A program made the position numbers and the translations under genes. This document shows positions 17,454 to 25,932 of a stretch of DNA of 64,000 nucleotides, piece by piece. Under the pieces are notes generated by a model that saw nothing but the letters and a program-made list of their open reading frames with translations, did no database searches and was not told where the DNA came from. Source of the DNA: JANJUB01 sp031386985 (GTDB lineage: Bacteria > Armatimonadota > Fimbriimonadia > Fimbriimonadales > Fimbriimonadaceae); assembly GCA_031386985.1 (NCBI GenBank), contig JANNCV010000016.1, positions 355,544 through 419,543 on the forward strand, written 5' to 3'. Within the stretch, counting starts at the first letter, position 1; every line of letters starts with the position of its first letter.

Positions 17454-18248
17454 ATGCGAAAGTTTCGCGCACTGTTTGCCATCTACTTCCAAGAGACCTT
17501 TGCCTACCGCGCTTCCATGATCATCTGGATCATGACCGACATCGTCACTTCGATCACAATGCCGCTCGTCTTCCTCAAGGCGAGCGCACTAAAGGGCGGG
17601 CCGATTGAGGGGTTCAGTGGCTCCGATTTTGTTATCTATTACCTGTCAAACTTACTGATAACGATGTTCGTCACGAGCCACATCATGTGGGATCTCGCGA
17701 TGGAGATTAAGGAAGGGCAGTTCACGCAATATCTCATGCGACCGCATTCAATTTTCCAAACGATGTTTGTTCGAAACCTAGTCTGGCGAATCCTGCGAAC
17801 CCTCTTGTGTCTCCCGATCTTCTTGTTCTTCCTTTATATGTTTCGTGGGTATCTGACTGGCGCAAGTCTTACGCTCGGGATCACTTTTTGGGTTGCACTC
17901 ATCATGGGGCATCTTGTGAGTTTCTGCCTCGCCTGGGCTCTAGCGATGCTGGCCCTCATCGTGCAAGAGGCCCATTCCATCTTCGAGCTTTACTACGTGC
18001 CCATGCTCTTCTTTTCCGGCCAACTTTTTCCTATCGCAATGCTGCCCGAGTGGGCGCGTAGCATCTCGTACGCTTTTCCGTTCTATTACACCAGCGGGTT
18101 CCCGACTGAAATCCTGGTCGGGCGAGTTTCCCCGTCCCAAGCGTGGCCGCTCATCGGTGGACAACTAGCGTGGATCGTGTTCGCACTTGTTCTTGGGCAG
18201 TTTTTGTGGGTTCGAGGACGTCGGCATTATACGGCGGTCGGAATGTGA
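17454..18248 (+). CDS. ABC-2 type transporter permease (COG4587-like)
   Basis: A 264-residue integral membrane protein with six hydrophobic segments. The N-terminus FRALFAIYFQETFAYRASMIIWI and the segment QFTQYLMRPHSIF resemble permeases of the ABC-2 family usually encoded with a second permease and an ATPase. Neither partner is adjacent here. It starts four bases after the YchF-like gene and its stop overlaps the dtd start, so it is co-transcribed with housekeeping genes. The substrate is unknown. Confidence 0.8.
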   Translation: MRKFRALFAIYFQETFAYRASMIIWIMTDIVTSITMPLVFLKASALKGGPIEGFSGSDFVIYYLSNLLITMFVTSHIMWDLAMEIKEGQFTQYLMRPHSIFQTMFVRNLVWRILRTLLCLPIFLFFLYMFRGYLTGASLTLGITFWVALIMGHLVSFCLAWALAMLALIVQEAHSIFELYYVPMLFFSGQLFPIAMLPEWARSISYAFPFYYTSGFPTEILVGRVSPSQAWPLIGGQLAWIVFALVLGQFLWVRGRRHYTAVGM

Positions 18249-18682
18249 AAGCCATTGTCCAGCGCGTCTCCGAAGCCTCAGTTTCCGTTGATGGGGAGAT
18301 TGTGGGCCGGTGCCGAACGGGGCTTTTGGTCTTGGCCGCCGCTCATAAAGATGACACCGAAGCAAACGCCGACAAAATGGCGGACCGCATCCGTGGATTG
18401 AGGATATTCAACGATGCCGATGGCAAAATGAACCTCTCCCTGGCGGACATCCAAGGCGAAGTTCTCGCCGTCTCAAACTTTACGGTTTACGGAGACACAT
18501 CAAAGGGCCGCCGTCCTAGCTTTATTGAATCCGCTCCCTACGACCGAGGCGAGCAAATCTTTAACCGGTTTGTCTCAGCCCTCAAAAACCTCGGAATCAC
18601 AGTTGAAACTGGAGTTTTTGGTGCGAACATGCAAGTGGCCCTAACAAACGACGGGCCGGTTACCGTTATTGTGGAGACTTGA
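18245..18682 (+). CDS. dtd: D-aminoacyl-tRNA deacylase
   Basis: A 145-residue enzyme that hydrolyses D-amino acids (and glycine) mischarged on tRNA. Visible motifs are AIVQRVSEASVSVDGE, SNFTVYGDTSKGRRPSF (the family SQFTL-type catalytic block) and FGANMQVALTNDGPVT (the Gly-cisPro-type NxGPVT block). Length equals the family norm. GTG at 18245 makes a GTGA overlap with the preceding permease; a longer frame from 18143 is internal to that permease and is rejected. Confidence 0.95.
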   Translation: MKAIVQRVSEASVSVDGEIVGRCRTGLLVLAAAHKDDTEANADKMADRIRGLRIFNDADGKMNLSLADIQGEVLAVSNFTVYGDTSKGRRPSFIESAPYDRGEQIFNRFVSALKNLGITVETGVFGANMQVALTNDGPVTVIVET

Positions 18683-18775
18683 AGAGCATGAGCGATGAGT
18701 ATGGGATTCATGAAGAAAGAAGTCCGTCCCTCATGCGTGAACTTGTGCTATGCGGCGGGCTCCATATTCTTCTGC

Positions 18776-18912
18776 CAAGCCCTCCCCACCCTCGCCCTTT
18801 CCCAAGGGAGAGGGTCGGCGATGCGCGTGCGCCGGGGGTGAGGGTTCCGGTGCATCCCCGCTCTACGGATGTTTGTGCCGTGGGGAGGGGGCAGGGGGAG
18901 GGGAAGTCCGGG
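18776..18912. repeat. G/C-rich interspersed repeat block
   Basis: C-rich runs (CCCTCCCCACCCTCGCCC) face G-rich runs (GGGAGAGGG, GGGGGTGAGGG, GGGGAGGGGGCAGGGGGAGG). It matches the 40511-41305 family in style. It follows dtd and could also act as a transcription terminator. The translated open frames across it are repeat artefacts. Confidence 0.65.
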
Positions 18913-18954
18913 TGATTTGGCAATCGCCCCGGCTCCGCACCCCAAGCAACGGCG

Positions 18955-19165
18955 AAGCTTCCCCCCGAAGTTTCCTAAGCTTTTCCCGCAGTTTAAAATG
19001 CATTGTTTGCTCTGAAAGAAGCATCCAAAAGCACGAGCAAAGCTTTTCCCGGAGTTTTAAAAGCATTTATTGCGACTATAAATGCACTTATGAAGGCAAT
19101 AAATGCATTCCTAAGAGTTTTGAAAGCATGAAAAACCGCTGTGAGAGCTTGAATTTGGGGTTAGA
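18955..19165. repeat. Intergenic 21-bp periodic array 1
   Basis: The core A(A/T)GC(A/T)T recurs at 18955, 18977, 18997, 19019, 19040, 19061, 19081, 19102, 19124 and 19145, a spacing of 20-22 bp throughout. Units are degenerate, for example AAGCTTTTCCCGGAGTTTT at 19040 and AAGCATTTATTGCGACTAT at 19061. No convincing open frame covers it. The spacing equals two DNA helical turns. The same unit type occurs at 42061-42228. Confidence 0.7.
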
Positions 19166-19217
19166 ATGGCGGGTTTTAGGTTCAAATAGACGAGTTTGGC
19201 CCAAGGTCAATCCGTTT

Positions 19218-19243
19218 GTTTGACTTTTAAGCGTTTGTCAAAC
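19218..19243. promoter_or_regulatory. Inverted repeat upstream of the cysteine-rich protein gene
   Basis: GTTTGAC (19218-19224) and GTCAAAC (19237-19243) form a perfect 7-bp dyad with a 12-bp spacer directly beside the CRP-like site. It could be an operator; TTGTCA at 19235 could serve as a -35 box. Confidence 0.4.
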
Positions 19244-19244
19244 G

Positions 19245-19262
19245 ATGTGAACAGGATCACAT
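19245..19262. promoter_or_regulatory. CRP/FNR-family operator, perfect dyad
   Basis: ATGTGA-ACAGGA-TCACAT is a perfect 6-bp inverted repeat with a 6-bp spacer and equals the CRP consensus TGTGA-N6-TCACA. It lies 62-79 bp before the ATG at 19324. Confidence 0.6.
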
Positions 19263-19323
19263 ATATCCCCTGATTTCTCCTCTATCATCTAACACGGGCT
19301 GAACACAGCCCAAGGAGAAAATC

Positions 19324-20109
19324 ATGGAATCAGAAATTTTAGGAGCAAGTGGCGGCGGCCAAGAGGCGAGCGAAGCTGCAAAGGTCAACACGGGGCAAAC
19401 GAACGAGACGGCGGAGCTTCTGCGGGTCACCCAGGAATTGGGGCGAGCATTGCAGAGCTTTCATAGTCGCTCGGAGCAAACAATGATGATCCGGTCGGCG
19501 GTGCAAGAAGTGAAGGAAGCGGCTAAAACCCTTTCGCCCACCCTTGCCGGGCTCGGCGGGGTAGTTGTTAATCCCGATGGAACCAGGGGTTGTGGTTGTG
19601 AGGATGAATGCTCCTCGTGCAACTGCCTCTCATCCAAGTGTTGCGAGTTTGACATTATTTTGGCGCAAATCAGAGTTATTCAAATGCAACTCCCAGTGGA
19701 TCCTCTCGATACGTCGCTAAACCCGTGGGGAGAAATGGAAATCCGAATCTTTGCCTCGATTGATGGGCTGGGAGCGATGATCCCCGATCCGTTCTCGTAC
19801 CTATCGTTGAGAAAGCAGATCACTGACCCCTATGGCTTATGGCACAGCATCCACCGCCGAATCGGCACGGTTTCCGTCTGTAAAGGAACGCCAAAGACGA
19901 TCCTCGTCAGCGCGGATGTAACCGAGGTCGAGGTCGGATTACTTGAGACGGTGGGTGGCAACCGAGACGAATACGGCTCCGACTCTGCGTCTATGACGCT
20001 TGATTGTTGCTGCACCCCGACTACTGAAGTTCGCTTCAACGTCAAACTAACCGGCGGTGGCCAGGGCCAAGGAGAAGTAGAACTCAAGTTCATCGCGCAG
20101 CGAAAATAA
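19324..20109 (+). CDS. Cysteine-rich protein of unknown function
   Basis: Not recognised. It is 261 residues with an AAGGAG ribosome site seven bases before ATG. Residues about 1-85 are helical and polar with no signal peptide. A dense cysteine cluster follows (GCGCEDECSSCNCLSSKCC, residues about 90-110), then a beta-rich C-terminal domain with another LDCCCTP motif near residue 228. The clusters could bind metal or form disulfides. It is monocistronic, with array 1, a dyad and a CRP-like operator upstream, so it is likely regulated by a CRP/FNR-type factor. Confidence 0.6.
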   Translation: MESEILGASGGGQEASEAAKVNTGQTNETAELLRVTQELGRALQSFHSRSEQTMMIRSAVQEVKEAAKTLSPTLAGLGGVVVNPDGTRGCGCEDECSSCNCLSSKCCEFDIILAQIRVIQMQLPVDPLDTSLNPWGEMEIRIFASIDGLGAMIPDPFSYLSLRKQITDPYGLWHSIHRRIGTVSVCKGTPKTILVSADVTEVEVGLLETVGGNRDEYGSDSASMTLDCCCTPTTEVRFNVKLTGGGQGQGEVELKFIAQRK

Positions 20110-20119
20110 ACATAGCGGT

Positions 20120-20143
20120 ACCGTGGTCCAACTGAATCACGGT
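20120..20143 (+). terminator. Weak hairpin after the cysteine-rich protein gene
   Basis: ACCGTG (20120-20125) and CACGGT (20138-20143) form a 6-bp stem 10 bp after the stop; the T-rich tail is poor. The rest of the gap to 20413 shows no gene; GGAGG at about 20396 serves the next start. Confidence 0.3.
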
Positions 20144-20413
20144 GCTAAATTTCAGCTTGGATTTCACGAGGCTTAGTTCGAAAGCCCTGGGCTAGACAAC
20201 CGCGAAAACCATTTGTTGCATTAGCGTTTGGATGAAGAACAGGAATTCAAGGTGGGTGAAAGGTGAGTTTTGTGTTTTAAGGGTTGTTCTCGCGTGCTTT
20301 TGATCTGACCTATTGCTTGGACTCAAAGAGGAGCACGAAGCGAAAGTAGAAAGAATGTATTGTCTAATAATGTAAACTAACCTAACAACACATAATGGAG
20401 GCGATTTGAACTT

Positions 20414-23287
20414 ATGGCGCAAAGACGCAGGATTCCCACTAGACATGTCACCCCCGTGAGCCCTGCTGAGAAAACCCAGATCGGTGATGACGATGCCTGC
20501 GTGCCAGCGCGGGAAAGTGGGCTAACAAAAACCTCTTCGGCTTCGGCTCGGTCCAGGTCGAAATGGAAGGTCAGGGTCATTGGTGATGTCCATGAGCTTT
20601 TGATTGAACACCAACCAAGCAGTGCGAACCCTCGATCCGGCTTGGCAAAGGGAGTTCAAATTGGGAGTCTTTACGGGCACTGCGGTGGCGCTTGTTTTCT
20701 CGAAGCACTTCTAAAGAGTTACGCATTCCAGTCATTTCCAAGGAAGTATTCGGCAAGTTCTGTTGACCAGTTCAAGGTTACAGGACATTCGACGCGCACC
20801 TTTCATGTCAAGGGGCCCGGCAAGTATGTCCTGCTTGATTCACTAAGGGGTTTCCTCCCAATGAAATCCGTGTCCTTTTGCAAGCTGGCACGCTTGGAAC
20901 GGCAAGGAAGAAGTCACACTCGCTGGAGAGTAGGCAGCCCTGCACGCTTCGGGATGACGAAGTATTCGACAATCTGGGCGGAGCTAAGGCGGCGAGCAAT
21001 TGTGAACCCCCCACGCCAACGACGGAGTGACGATTACGAGCAAGTCATTGCCATGGACTGCCGCTGCTATGGATGGCCCGAATGCGTGCAAGTTCCGAAC
21101 GACATTTATCAAACGCTCCAACCGAAGCCGGACAAAAATGGTGAGGATGATAAAGTTAAGGTCCCTCCACCAACGGTGCCCAAACACTTTCTCGTGAAAT
21201 TTCGTGACAGAGCGGTTGGTCCTGGATTAGGGTTCTCCGAAGCGTCCCGCAATAAGCTCGTGACTAGCCTTGGCCGGGCGCTGAACGCTGTTCCAAATAG
21301 TTTGATCATGGTGAGCGTTGACGATTTACGGAACGCGGACCTTGAGATCAGTAAGCACTTGTCTTGGGAGCAGGGAATGGATGATCTGCTCACCGCGTTT
21401 GGGAAGGCCGATCTGGGAGCCATGGATTTCATACGGCAGGCTCACTTTGTTGCCGTAGTGTTCGACCTGGACGGAGTGGCTGTTCTAGAGATGGGAGCAT
21501 CCTCTACGGCGGCCGAACAGCGAGTGGTCAAGGATGCCGCGCTTGCGTTCAGCGTCTTGGGCATCGAAGGTGACCTCCGCGCAGAAGCGCCAGGTGACAT
21601 GCTCGGCCACGAGTCCACCATATTTGCGTCGTTAGTGGGACACCTCGCAGCAAATCGGATTGAGACCATAGAAATTGAGGACCTAATGTCGCCTCTCGAA
21701 AAGGGCCTTTGTGCAGGACGGTTCATGCACTTGCGTGGGCTAACCGAGGTACCGCAGTCAGTCGAGTGTGGTACTCGTGGATGTGAGCAAATGGAAGTGA
21801 CGGCAGAAGAGGTCTTGCCAAGGTTGGTCCAGCCGCCGCTCGACGCCGACACCCGAGACAGAGCTAAGTACTTCCCAATAGACCTGGGAATGGAGATTGC
21901 TCGCAACAGCGACGTCGACAACGTCGAGATACAAAACATTACTGCTTACTCGGCCTCCGCGAATCAGGGTAACGCCGCGCACAGCAAGAATCTTTTGAGG
22001 CTAAGCAAAATAGTGCGTGACGACTACCAAATCGCGCAACGCCTTGCTTGTGTGAAACTCGACCTTTGCGCAACACCGCCGCCGGGAGGAGAGTGGACGC
22101 TCTTCGACCTGTGGTCGAAAGGTAACTCGGACGCGATTAATCTTCCGGTTAACGTCCTGAGAAGGGGCGTCGAGTCGGCGTGGAACGGAACGGTCAAGGC
22201 ACCGGTCTGTCGTATTGGCCGCTATGTTGCCATCGGCAGAGAGGAACAAGAGGCGGCGCGTGAAACTGCGTTACTGATGCGGCAGTATTTGTCAAAGAAG
22301 TCTGTTAGGCCGTTCAATCTAGCCGTTTTCGGCAGTCCGGGTTCAGGCAAGAGCTTTCTCGTTAAGGAAATCGTTCAGGAGGTTAGGCCTTCGGGAGTCG
22401 AAACGCGCACAGTCGCCTTCAACCTGTCGAATTATACGAATGTAAAGGAGCTACACGGCGCGTTCCACCGGATCAGAGACATTTCGTTGGGCGGGCGTAT
22501 CCCTGTTGTCTTCTGGGACGAATTCGACGCTTCTGTTGATGAGCAGCAGTTTTATTGGCTACGGTTCTTCCTAGCACCGATGTGGGACGGTCACTTTCAA
22601 GAGGGGCAGGATGAGCGTCCGCTTGGCAAGTGTGTGTTTGTTTTTGCCGGAGGTCGGTTCGAACAATACGAGAAACTTCGAATGCATCTTGAGGCTGGGC
22701 AGCACGTGGGTGACGATGGTGCACTAAAATCAGCAACAAAAAAGTTTGGTATCAGCGAGGAAAAAGTCAAAGCGCTTCACGCCAGCAAGGGCGATGATTT
22801 CGAGCGACGCCTAGACGCATTTATCGACTTGCCAAACATCGACCTCCCGACGGGTGCTTCGAACGCGGCGAATCCGGGTGTGGCCTTGGTCCAGTTGCGG
22901 CGCGCGGCCATCTTGAGGGGCCAAGCTAAAGCGTTGTTCAAAGCGAGCGTTTTTGTAGGTAATGAACTGCAGATTTCCGACGATCACGCCAAGAAGCTGC
23001 TTGCCACACAGAACTTCATCCATGGTGCCGGATCTCTCTCAAGCCTTGTTGCGATAAGCGACATCCGCGGCCCCGGGCGACTGGATCTGACGGTAGAACC
23101 GTCGAAACGCTTGATGAGGCTCTTTTGCCGAACGGATGAGGATGGAGGCGATGAAGAAGGGGCTACGTCGGTACCGCCCACAGTCCGCAATCAATCGCCG
23201 GAGGCGAAAGCGGTCGTTCACGACGCGGCTGCATCTACCTCCAGCGCGGGGACCGGAAATTGTGCTTTGGACGCGGAATCGAAATGA
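20414..23287 (+). CDS. Ribokinase-fold plus AAA ATPase, conflict-system candidate
   Basis: A 957-residue protein. Residues 1-50 are basic and disordered. Residues about 53-440 look like a degenerate PfkB/ribokinase-type domain: VRVIGDVHELLIEH at 53, GGACFLEALL at 91, SVDDLR near 301 and ISKHLSWEQ near 313. Residues about 590-760 form an AAA ATPase: Walker A GSPGSGKS (640-647), FNLSNY, Walker B PVVFWDEFD (697-705), FLAPMWDG (about 719) and FVFAGG (742-747). From memory, this pairing belongs to a widespread but little-studied family sometimes linked to RyR domains; no RyR domain is seen here. GGAGG precedes the start by 12 bases. It heads a three-gene cassette. Confidence 0.65.
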   Translation: MAQRRRIPTRHVTPVSPAEKTQIGDDDACVPARESGLTKTSSASARSRSKWKVRVIGDVHELLIEHQPSSANPRSGLAKGVQIGSLYGHCGGACFLEALLKSYAFQSFPRKYSASSVDQFKVTGHSTRTFHVKGPGKYVLLDSLRGFLPMKSVSFCKLARLERQGRSHTRWRVGSPARFGMTKYSTIWAELRRRAIVNPPRQRRSDDYEQVIAMDCRCYGWPECVQVPNDIYQTLQPKPDKNGEDDKVKVPPPTVPKHFLVKFRDRAVGPGLGFSEASRNKLVTSLGRALNAVPNSLIMVSVDDLRNADLEISKHLSWEQGMDDLLTAFGKADLGAMDFIRQAHFVAVVFDLDGVAVLEMGASSTAAEQRVVKDAALAFSVLGIEGDLRAEAPGDMLGHESTIFASLVGHLAANRIETIEIEDLMSPLEKGLCAGRFMHLRGLTEVPQSVECGTRGCEQMEVTAEEVLPRLVQPPLDADTRDRAKYFPIDLGMEIARNSDVDNVEIQNITAYSASANQGNAAHSKNLLRLSKIVRDDYQIAQRLACVKLDLCATPPPGGEWTLFDLWSKGNSDAINLPVNVLRRGVESAWNGTVKAPVCRIGRYVAIGREEQEAARETALLMRQYLSKKSVRPFNLAVFGSPGSGKSFLVKEIVQEVRPSGVETRTVAFNLSNYTNVKELHGAFHRIRDISLGGRIPVVFWDEFDASVDEQQFYWLRFFLAPMWDGHFQEGQDERPLGKCVFVFAGGRFEQYEKLRMHLEAGQHVGDDGALKSATKKFGISEEKVKALHASKGDDFERRLDAFIDLPNIDLPTGASNAANPGVALVQLRRAAILRGQAKALFKASVFVGNELQISDDHAKKLLATQNFIHGAGSLSSLVAISDIRGPGRLDLTVEPSKRLMRLFCRTDEDGGDEEGATSVPPTVRNQSPEAKAVVHDAAASTSSAGTGNCALDAESK

Positions 23288-23388
23288 AGTTCCACCGAAA
23301 CCGAGCTTGAGGATGGCGATCCGAGAGATTCGCGGGTAACCTGAATCGCAAGCGCCGGGCGGGTTGGCACCCATAAAGGTCCGCTAAT

Positions 23389-24690
23389 ATGAGGGCTAAA
23401 ACGAAAATGAAGGATCGCGAAAAAGCTATTCGCTCACAAGACATTCAAACGGGGCTAGCTGCACTTGAGCAGGCACCCGGAGCTATCGTCAATGAGCTCG
23501 ATAACGTAATGCTAACCGGGATGGCTACCAGGTTGGCCACGTACATTCGGGGAACAGATGTCTTTTCAACGGAGGATATTCCAAGGTTGAAGTTTGTGGC
23601 TTCAAATATTGGAATAGAAAGCTATGCACTACCCATGGTTCTTAACTTGCTTCAGGAAGCCGAAATGGTTCAGGTGAAAAATTCAGGCGGTTCGAAGATC
23701 ATAGAGGTGCGGGAATCAGTCCCCGAGTTTGGAGACTTGTATGATCGAATTGGACAAGTCTACTCTGGGCGCGATACCTCGGAAATTGAAGACGCCGTTC
23801 TGGACACCTTTCATCGAGTTGCCGCTTGTCCAAGAATTGCTTCTGGTGATACTTCAGTTGAACAATTGGGGGAAGATATCCGGGTCCCTTTGCTTGACCT
23901 CTGCGATCAGGCCGCATTGATTAGACAGGTAACTGCACCTACGGGCGAGGACTTGCTCTATGCACCCCAGTATTGGGAAGAAAACGCAACAAAGTTGCCC
24001 AAGGTGATGGCGGCATACGGGAGTGACGTTGTTGAAAAAATCATCAACGACGTTAGGGAGTCCCCTGGCCTGCCGATCGCAGGGCCAAGTAGCACAACGG
24101 ATCGAGCGCAAGCGTTGAGGGAGCTTGCCGACTTCGGCATTTTGCCGTCTCCGTCGGTCACTAGCCTTCGAGGAACGAAGAGCTTCGCGTTTATCCCTTT
24201 CAAATTGCCCGAGGGTGACCCTTTAGTCATGAACAAGGTCCTTGAGAAAACCAGGGCAATTATTGCTTGCGTGCGCTATGGCCAGCATTTTGGAACTATC
24301 ACAAGTTTGAAGGATCCAGTGTATTTTCTGGAGAGGTTTCTGCAAGTCGGGAAAACCGGAAGCCACAGTGAAATTCCTTCGCAATATCGTATTCTGATTG
24401 ATGCAGGCATCGCAAGAATATCTCGAGATGTGAACCACTCGCACCGATTTCACCTTCATCTGGTCAAGAACGTTGAGAATGACGTTGCCTTGGCCACGGC
24501 AATATCTCTTTTAAAATTTGGCGTTCCCGTTGAAGCATCAATGGATCGGGAGCTTCATGAATACGCCAAAATGGAAGGCGAGTATCAGGCTCCGATCGGT
24601 GCTCGCGCGAAGCGAATGTACAAGCCGACGAGCGCTGCCCTCAAGAACTTGAGATCAACCATACTTGAGATGGCGATCTCGGAATTTTAA
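23389..24690 (+). CDS. Unknown cassette protein with winged-helix-like segments
   Basis: Not recognised; 433 residues, soluble and mostly helical. Residues about 55-105 (STEDIPRLKFVASNIGI ... LNLLQEAEMVQV ... KIIEV) have the helix-helix-strand pattern of a winged helix, and a similar pattern recurs near residues 235-275 and 330-350. There is no signal peptide or membrane segment. AAGG lies nine bases before ATG. It is 101 bp after the AAA gene, and the following gene starts 4 bp after its stop, so all three genes are probably one operon. A role as adaptor or DNA-binding partner of the AAA protein is inference. Confidence 0.55.
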   Translation: MRAKTKMKDREKAIRSQDIQTGLAALEQAPGAIVNELDNVMLTGMATRLATYIRGTDVFSTEDIPRLKFVASNIGIESYALPMVLNLLQEAEMVQVKNSGGSKIIEVRESVPEFGDLYDRIGQVYSGRDTSEIEDAVLDTFHRVAACPRIASGDTSVEQLGEDIRVPLLDLCDQAALIRQVTAPTGEDLLYAPQYWEENATKLPKVMAAYGSDVVEKIINDVRESPGLPIAGPSSTTDRAQALRELADFGILPSPSVTSLRGTKSFAFIPFKLPEGDPLVMNKVLEKTRAIIACVRYGQHFGTITSLKDPVYFLERFLQVGKTGSHSEIPSQYRILIDAGIARISRDVNHSHRFHLHLVKNVENDVALATAISLLKFGVPVEASMDRELHEYAKMEGEYQAPIGARAKRMYKPTSAALKNLRSTILEMAISEF

Positions 24691-24694
24691 AAAG

Positions 24695-25780
24695 ATGGTT
24701 AAGGACGCGAATCTGAAGATTGAGGCGATGGGGTTGCTCTGGGGCTTAGGTTATGTTGTTCGCCCCGAAGTTGTTTTGGCTCAACCAAGGAGGAAGGGGT
24801 CTAGGAAGGCAGACCAGTTCCTTGACCTCACTGATATAGATGTCCTTGGCTACGGGTTTACGCCACTTCTGAGGATGGAGTCCGTTGCCGTTGATTGCGG
24901 GGGAGGTACAAGTCGAAGTGTGATGGAAAGAGTTTTCTGGCACCGAGGTGTCATGGAAACCGCTGAAATCAACGAGGCGATTTGCATCCTGGGTAGGGAA
25001 GTTACCGAGGATCAGCGATACGTAGCGGACAAACTTCGTATTCGCCTTCTGCAGGCGGCCGAGTTGCCAAAGGCACGCAAGGCGCTATTGGGCAATGAGG
25101 ACTTCGTCGATTTTAGATCCTATTACGAGACCAGCAATCGTTGGTTTACCTACCTTGGTCAAAATGACGCCGGCCTCGCAAATTACCTTTTGAAAGAGAA
25201 TTGGACTAGGGAGTGGGAGAGGATTCCGACCCAATTGCCCGCCCAACTCAAAAGGTGGAACGTGCAACTTCGTGCCGAGAGGGAGATTCATCGATTCGCC
25301 TTACTAGAATTAGGCACACTGCTTGCATTGGGAGTGGTGCGAATGGCATTGCACTTGAGTATTATCCAGCCGTCCGACTTCAGGAGTGCCGCCACAGCCT
25401 ATGTAATGGGCGGTCACAAGAGGCTGCGACTTGTAGAAGCGCTAATGCAGCGCCTTTCTGACGCAGAAGTTCTTGCGAGCCACCAGCCTTCGCTGGATCC
25501 TGCCTCTGATCAGCAAGGGCCGCTAGAGATTCCCTTTTTGCACGAATTGCTTGATGTTGCCGTGAGGCTTTCGGCAAAGCCAAGAGCAGCTAGAAATGTC
25601 CCCCGGTATATACAGGCCTTTCAGCTCGCCAGCTTGAATGGCAACGTAAGTGGGTATGAGGCATTCTTAGCAGAAGAAGCAGATCCGGTGGCGGTCAAAC
25701 TCGCGGTAGACGTACTCCGATACCTGGGAGTTGCAAGCAATACAAAGGAAGACTTGATACCTATTCTGACCGCAGTGTGA
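24695..25780 (+). CDS. PD-(D/E)XK-like protein with a degenerate active site
   Basis: A 361-residue protein. The N-terminal 90 residues have the order expected of a restriction-endonuclease fold: a helix (IEAMGLLWGLGYVV), a strand with TDIDVLGY (46-53), a strand MESVAVDCGGG (61-71) and ERVFWHRGV (78-86). In active members the second strand ends in D/E-X-K; here it reads VDCGGG, so the lysine seems lost. The remainder is helical and unrecognised. ATG at 24695 is preferred over TTG at 24665, which lies inside the previous gene. Assignment rests on motif order only. Confidence 0.5.
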   Translation: MVKDANLKIEAMGLLWGLGYVVRPEVVLAQPRRKGSRKADQFLDLTDIDVLGYGFTPLLRMESVAVDCGGGTSRSVMERVFWHRGVMETAEINEAICILGREVTEDQRYVADKLRIRLLQAAELPKARKALLGNEDFVDFRSYYETSNRWFTYLGQNDAGLANYLLKENWTREWERIPTQLPAQLKRWNVQLRAEREIHRFALLELGTLLALGVVRMALHLSIIQPSDFRSAATAYVMGGHKRLRLVEALMQRLSDAEVLASHQPSLDPASDQQGPLEIPFLHELLDVAVRLSAKPRAARNVPRYIQAFQLASLNGNVSGYEAFLAEEADPVAVKLAVDVLRYLGVASNTKEDLIPILTAV

Positions 25781-25932
25781 AAGTGTCAACCTTCTGCTTG
25801 AGACTCTAAGGAATTGTACAAGACCTGCCAATACTCTAGGGTAATGCAATTATTGCGTGCTCGTCATCAGTGCGGAAGCACCCTGGTATTTCTAGGCTTT
25901 GGGGTAGGACCCATTCGCCAAGGAGGGCTTTA

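Noticed and set aside
18955..19165. Possible CRISPR array at array 1
   Set aside because: The period is 21 bp with a conserved core of about 6 bp and no repeat-spacer structure.
18750..19223. 157-codon frame across the repeat block and array 1
   Set aside because: The translation is repeat-derived low-complexity sequence followed by Lys/Ser-rich text that follows the 21-bp array; array indels argue against coding.
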